The notes below the pieces were generated by a model. That model saw only the letters and a program-made list of their open reading frames with translations, had not been told where the DNA came from and ran no database searches. Below, piece by piece: positions 60,519-64,000 of a stretch of DNA of 64,000 bases. Source of the DNA: Pseudomonas sp. VD-NE ins (GTDB lineage Bacteria; Pseudomonadota; Gammaproteobacteria; Pseudomonadales; Pseudomonadaceae); assembly GCF_031882575.1 (NCBI RefSeq), contig NZ_CP134772.1, forward strand, positions 390,001-454,000, read 5' to 3'. Each line of letters begins with the position of its first letter. The stretch's first letter is position 1. The position numbers and the translations under genes were made by a program.

Positions 60519-60523
60519 CGGCG

Positions 60524-60624
60524 CAGCTGCAAGCCACTGGCTTCAAGCGGCAAGCTGGAGCCAGTGCGCGCTGTAATGGACTAATGTGATTTTCTTGCAG
60601 CTTGAAGCTTGTAGCTTGGAGCTG
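60524..60624. repeat. inverted repeat (family E)
   Basis: CAGCTGCAAGCCACTGGCTTC and CAAGCGGCAAGCTGG on the left pair imperfectly with CTTGCAGCTTGAAGC and CTTGTAGCTTGGAGCTG on the right. It fills the 126-bp gap between gltB and gltD. Confidence 0.75.
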
Positions 60625-60632
60625 TCGTGTAA

Positions 60633-62063
<1,431 letters not shown>

Positions 62064-62091
62064 ACCCGTCTAGCTGACTGCAATGCAATAC

Positions 62092-62180
62092 CTGTGGGAG
62101 CTGGCTTGCCAGCGATAGCATCACCTCGGTTAATCTGGCACACCGAGGTGTCCGCATCGCTGGCAAGCCAGCTCCCACAG
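62092..62180. repeat. inverted repeat (family D)
   Basis: Perfect 25-base arms at 62092-62116 and 62156-62180 (core TGGGAGCTGGCTTGCCAGC) enclose CACCTCGG / CCGAGGTG, the same second inverted repeat seen beside the 18197 copy. It lies between gltD and hemE; the rest of this 247-bp gap shows no gene. Confidence 0.9.
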
Positions 62181-62310
62181 TGTTTTGTGGTGTTGCAAAA
62201 TCTGTATTCCAACGCAATAAATTGACCCGATAGACAAAAGGCTGACCTGCATCCGTGCCTTTTGCGTCGCGCTCTGAGAAAATGCCCGCACTTTTTTTCC
62301 GGATGCCGAC

Positions 62311-63378
62311 ATGACTGCCCTGAAGAACGACCGTTTCCTCCGCGCCCTGCTCAAGCAACCCGTTGACGTCACCCCGGTGTGGATGATGCGCCAGGCCGGC
62401 CGCTACCTGCCGGAATACCGCGCCAGCCGCGCCCAGGCCGGTGATTTCATGAGCCTGTGCATGAATCCGGAATTCGCCTGCGAAGTCACGATGCAACCGC
62501 TCGACCGCTATCCACAACTGGACGCGGCGATCCTGTTTTCCGACATCCTCACCATCCCCGATGCCATGGGCCAGGGCCTGTACTTCGAGACCGGTGAAGG
62601 TCCGCGTTTCAAGAAAGTTGTCAGCACCCTCGCTGACATCGAAGCCCTGCCGATCCCTGATCCACACAAAGACCTCGGCTACGTCATGGACGCGGTCAGC
62701 ACCATCCGTCGCGAACTGAACGGTCGTGTGCCGCTGATCGGTTTCTCCGGCAGCCCGTGGACCCTGGCGACCTACATGGTCGAAGGCGGTTCGTCGAAAG
62801 ACTTCCGCAAGACCAAAGCGATGCTCTACGACAACCCGCAAGCCATGCACCTGCTGCTGGATAAACTGGCGCAGTCGGTGACCTCGTACCTCAACGGCCA
62901 GATCATGGCCGGTGCGCAAGCGGTGCAGATCTTCGATACCTGGGGCGGCAGTCTGTCGGCGGCGGCGTATCAGGAATTCTCGCTGGCCTACATGAAGAAA
63001 ATCGTCAGCGGCCTGATCCGCGAACACGACGGACGCAAAGTGCCGGTGATCCTCTTCACCAAAAACGGCGGCCTGTGGCTGGAAAGCATCGCCGAGGCTG
63101 GCGCCGACGCATTGGGCCTGGACTGGACCTGCGACATCGGCAACGCCCGCGCCCGTGTTGGTGACAAGGTTGCGCTGCAAGGCAACATGGACCCGACCGT
63201 GCTCTACGCCAAACCGGAAGCGATCCGCACTGAAGTCGGACGCATTCTGGCCAGCTACGGCAAGGGCAGCGGCCACGTGTTCAACCTCGGCCATGGCATC
63301 ACCCCTGAGGTTGATCCGGAGCATGCTGGCGCTTTCCTGCGTGCGGTGCATGAGTTGTCGGCGCAGTATCACGAGTGA
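62311..63378 (+). CDS. hemE: uroporphyrinogen decarboxylase
   Basis: Removes four carboxyl groups from uroporphyrinogen III to give coproporphyrinogen III in haem synthesis. The 355-residue cytoplasmic enzyme shows the N-terminal [14 protein letters not shown] and [16 protein letters not shown] motifs, FDTWGG and the C-terminal FNLGHGI. It stands alone, with its own promoter region and terminator. Confidence 0.97.
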   Translation: MTALKNDRFLRALLKQPVDVTPVWMMRQAGRYLPEYRASRAQAGDFMSLCMNPEFACEVTMQPLDRYPQLDAAILFSDILTIPDAMGQGLYFETGEGPRFKKVVSTLADIEALPIPDPHKDLGYVMDAVSTIRRELNGRVPLIGFSGSPWTLATYMVEGGSSKDFRKTKAMLYDNPQAMHLLLDKLAQSVTSYLNGQIMAGAQAVQIFDTWGGSLSAAAYQEFSLAYMKKIVSGLIREHDGRKVPVILFTKNGGLWLESIAEAGADALGLDWTCDIGNARARVGDKVALQGNMDPTVLYAKPEAIRTEVGRILASYGKGSGHVFNLGHGITPEVDPEHAGAFLRAVHELSAQYHE

Positions 63379-63411
63379 TCGCCACACAGCTCTAATAACA
63401 GAAAACAAAAC

Positions 63412-63436
63412 GCCCGGCTTTTGCCGGGCTTTTTTT
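63412..63436 (+). terminator. Rho-independent terminator after hemE
   Basis: GCCCGGC (63412-63418) and GCCGGGC (63423-63429) form a perfect stem with a TTTT loop and a T7 tract. It lies 33 bases after the stop codon. Confidence 0.95.
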
Positions 63437-63443
63437 CAAGATC

Positions 63444-63512
63444 AAAAGATCGCAGCCTTCGGCAGCTCCTACATGGGATTAATGTAGGAGCTGCCGAAGG
63501 CTGCGATCTTTT
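63444..63512. repeat. inverted repeat (family C)
   Basis: Perfect 31-base arms at 63444-63474 and 63482-63512 with a 7-base loop. It lies between the hemE terminator and the end of the convergent MFS gene, just past both 3' ends. Confidence 0.93.
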
Positions 63513-63516
63513 GCTT

Positions 63517-64000
63517 TCAGGCTCTGACACCGCTGAGAGGCGGCAACTTCGCCAGTTTCAACGCCACCAGCAACGCGATCAGCAACAACGAGCCGATAAA
63601 CAAACCAATCCCGTTCCAGCTGCCCAAATGCCAGAACACCCCGCCCGCCGTCCCGGCAATGCTCGACCCGGCGTAGTAGCTGAACAGATATAACGACGAC
63701 GCCTGCCCCTTGGCCTTGGTCGCGCGACGGCCGATCCAGCTGCTCGCCACCGAATGCGCGCCAAAGAAGCCAAAGGTGAAAATCAACATGCCGACAATCA
63801 CCAGCGGCAGCGGCGTAAACATTGTCAACGCAAGACCGGCAAACATCAGCGCAATGGTCGCCCACAACACTTTGCGTCGCCCCAGTTTATCGGCGAGCGA
63901 ACCGATCTTCGCCGAGCTGTAGATACCCGACAGATACACCACCGACAGCAAGCCCACGAACACCTGATCAAGGTTGTACGGCGCCGCCAACAGGCGATAG
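63517..64000 (-). CDS. MFS transporter, C-terminal part (5' end outside window)
   Basis: About 160 codons are visible; the gene runs off the right edge. The visible part has five to six hydrophobic helices and the loop GSLADKLGRRKVLW, the major-facilitator signature that recurs between helices 8 and 9. It therefore covers the second half of a 12-helix transporter. The helices suggest the drug/sugar efflux type (YnfM-like), but the substrate cannot be told. It is convergent with hemE. Confidence 0.85.
   Translation of the reverse strand, partial: YRLLAAPYNLDQVFVGLLSVVYLSGIYSSAKIGSLADKLGRRKVLWATIALMFAGLALTMFTPLPLVIVGMLIFTFGFFGAHSVASSWIGRRATKAKGQASSLYLFSYYAGSSIAGTAGGVFWHLGSWNGIGLFIGSLLLIALLVALKLAKLPPLSGVRA

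Overview
The window is a 64-kb piece of ordinary core chromosome from a Pseudomonas of the P. fluorescens group. This rests on gene content and order seen here (hut operon, opgGH, tatABC behind hisIE and ubiEJB, the two-synthase medium-chain-length PHA cluster, hslVU, argS, priA, rpmE, ponA/pilMNOPQ, aroKB, gltBD, hemE), on the GC-rich coding style, and on REP-type intergenic palindromes (cores TGTGGGAGCGAGC and GTAGGAGCTGCCG) typical of fluorescent pseudomonads. As far as I recall it, the order largely follows the corresponding segment of P. aeruginosa. I see no prophage, integrase, IS transposase, CRISPR array, tRNA or rRNA.

Layout. 1-8930: end of an NCS1 permease, then histidine uptake and breakdown on + (hutX, hutW, hutV, a histidase paralogue, hutH, hutI, hutG), with repeat-filled gaps after hutV and after hutH. 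9147-10552: pip and dtd. 10827-15201: opgG and opgH for periplasmic glucans. 15561-18174: a polar amino acid ABC importer. 18330-20246 (-): a chemoreceptor. 20447-26556 (-): one long gene string ubiE-ubiJ-ubiB-hisI-hisE-tatA-tatB-tatC-rsmE. 26723-33917: PHA storage, with phaI-phaF on + converging on phaC1-phaZ-phaC2-phaD on -. 34176-41690 (-): DUF971 protein, hslV-hslU, SPOR protein, argS, priA. 41978-44472 (+): rpmE, a secreted nuclease, malic enzyme. 44815-47262 (-): PBP1a, divergent from pilM-N-O-P-Q-aroK-aroB-(AAA/SPOR protein) and gltB-gltD (+), then hemE. A fragment of an MFS transporter (-) closes the window.

How the genes connect. The hut genes import histidine and convert it to glutamate and formate, and GltBD makes glutamate by the other route. 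The PHA genes store carbon as granules. Tat, PilMNOPQ, PBP1a, OpgGH and the two SPOR-domain proteins all build or cross the envelope.

The main points for a second look are: (1) the first histidase-family gene lacks exactly the Ala-Ser-Gly triad that forms the MIO cofactor, while its neighbour keeps it; (2) four copies of a roughly 160-180 bp element with CCCTCACC terminal inverted repeats, three of them just past Rho-independent terminators and one carrying a triplicated 87-bp core; (3) a likely rpmE terminator lying inside the signal-peptide codons of the next gene; (4) an undescribed imperfect palindrome and direct repeat abutting the gltB promoter; (5) REP palindromes at internal operon junctions. 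I found no clear new multi-gene system; the strongest candidates are the cofactor-less paralogue and the repeat families.
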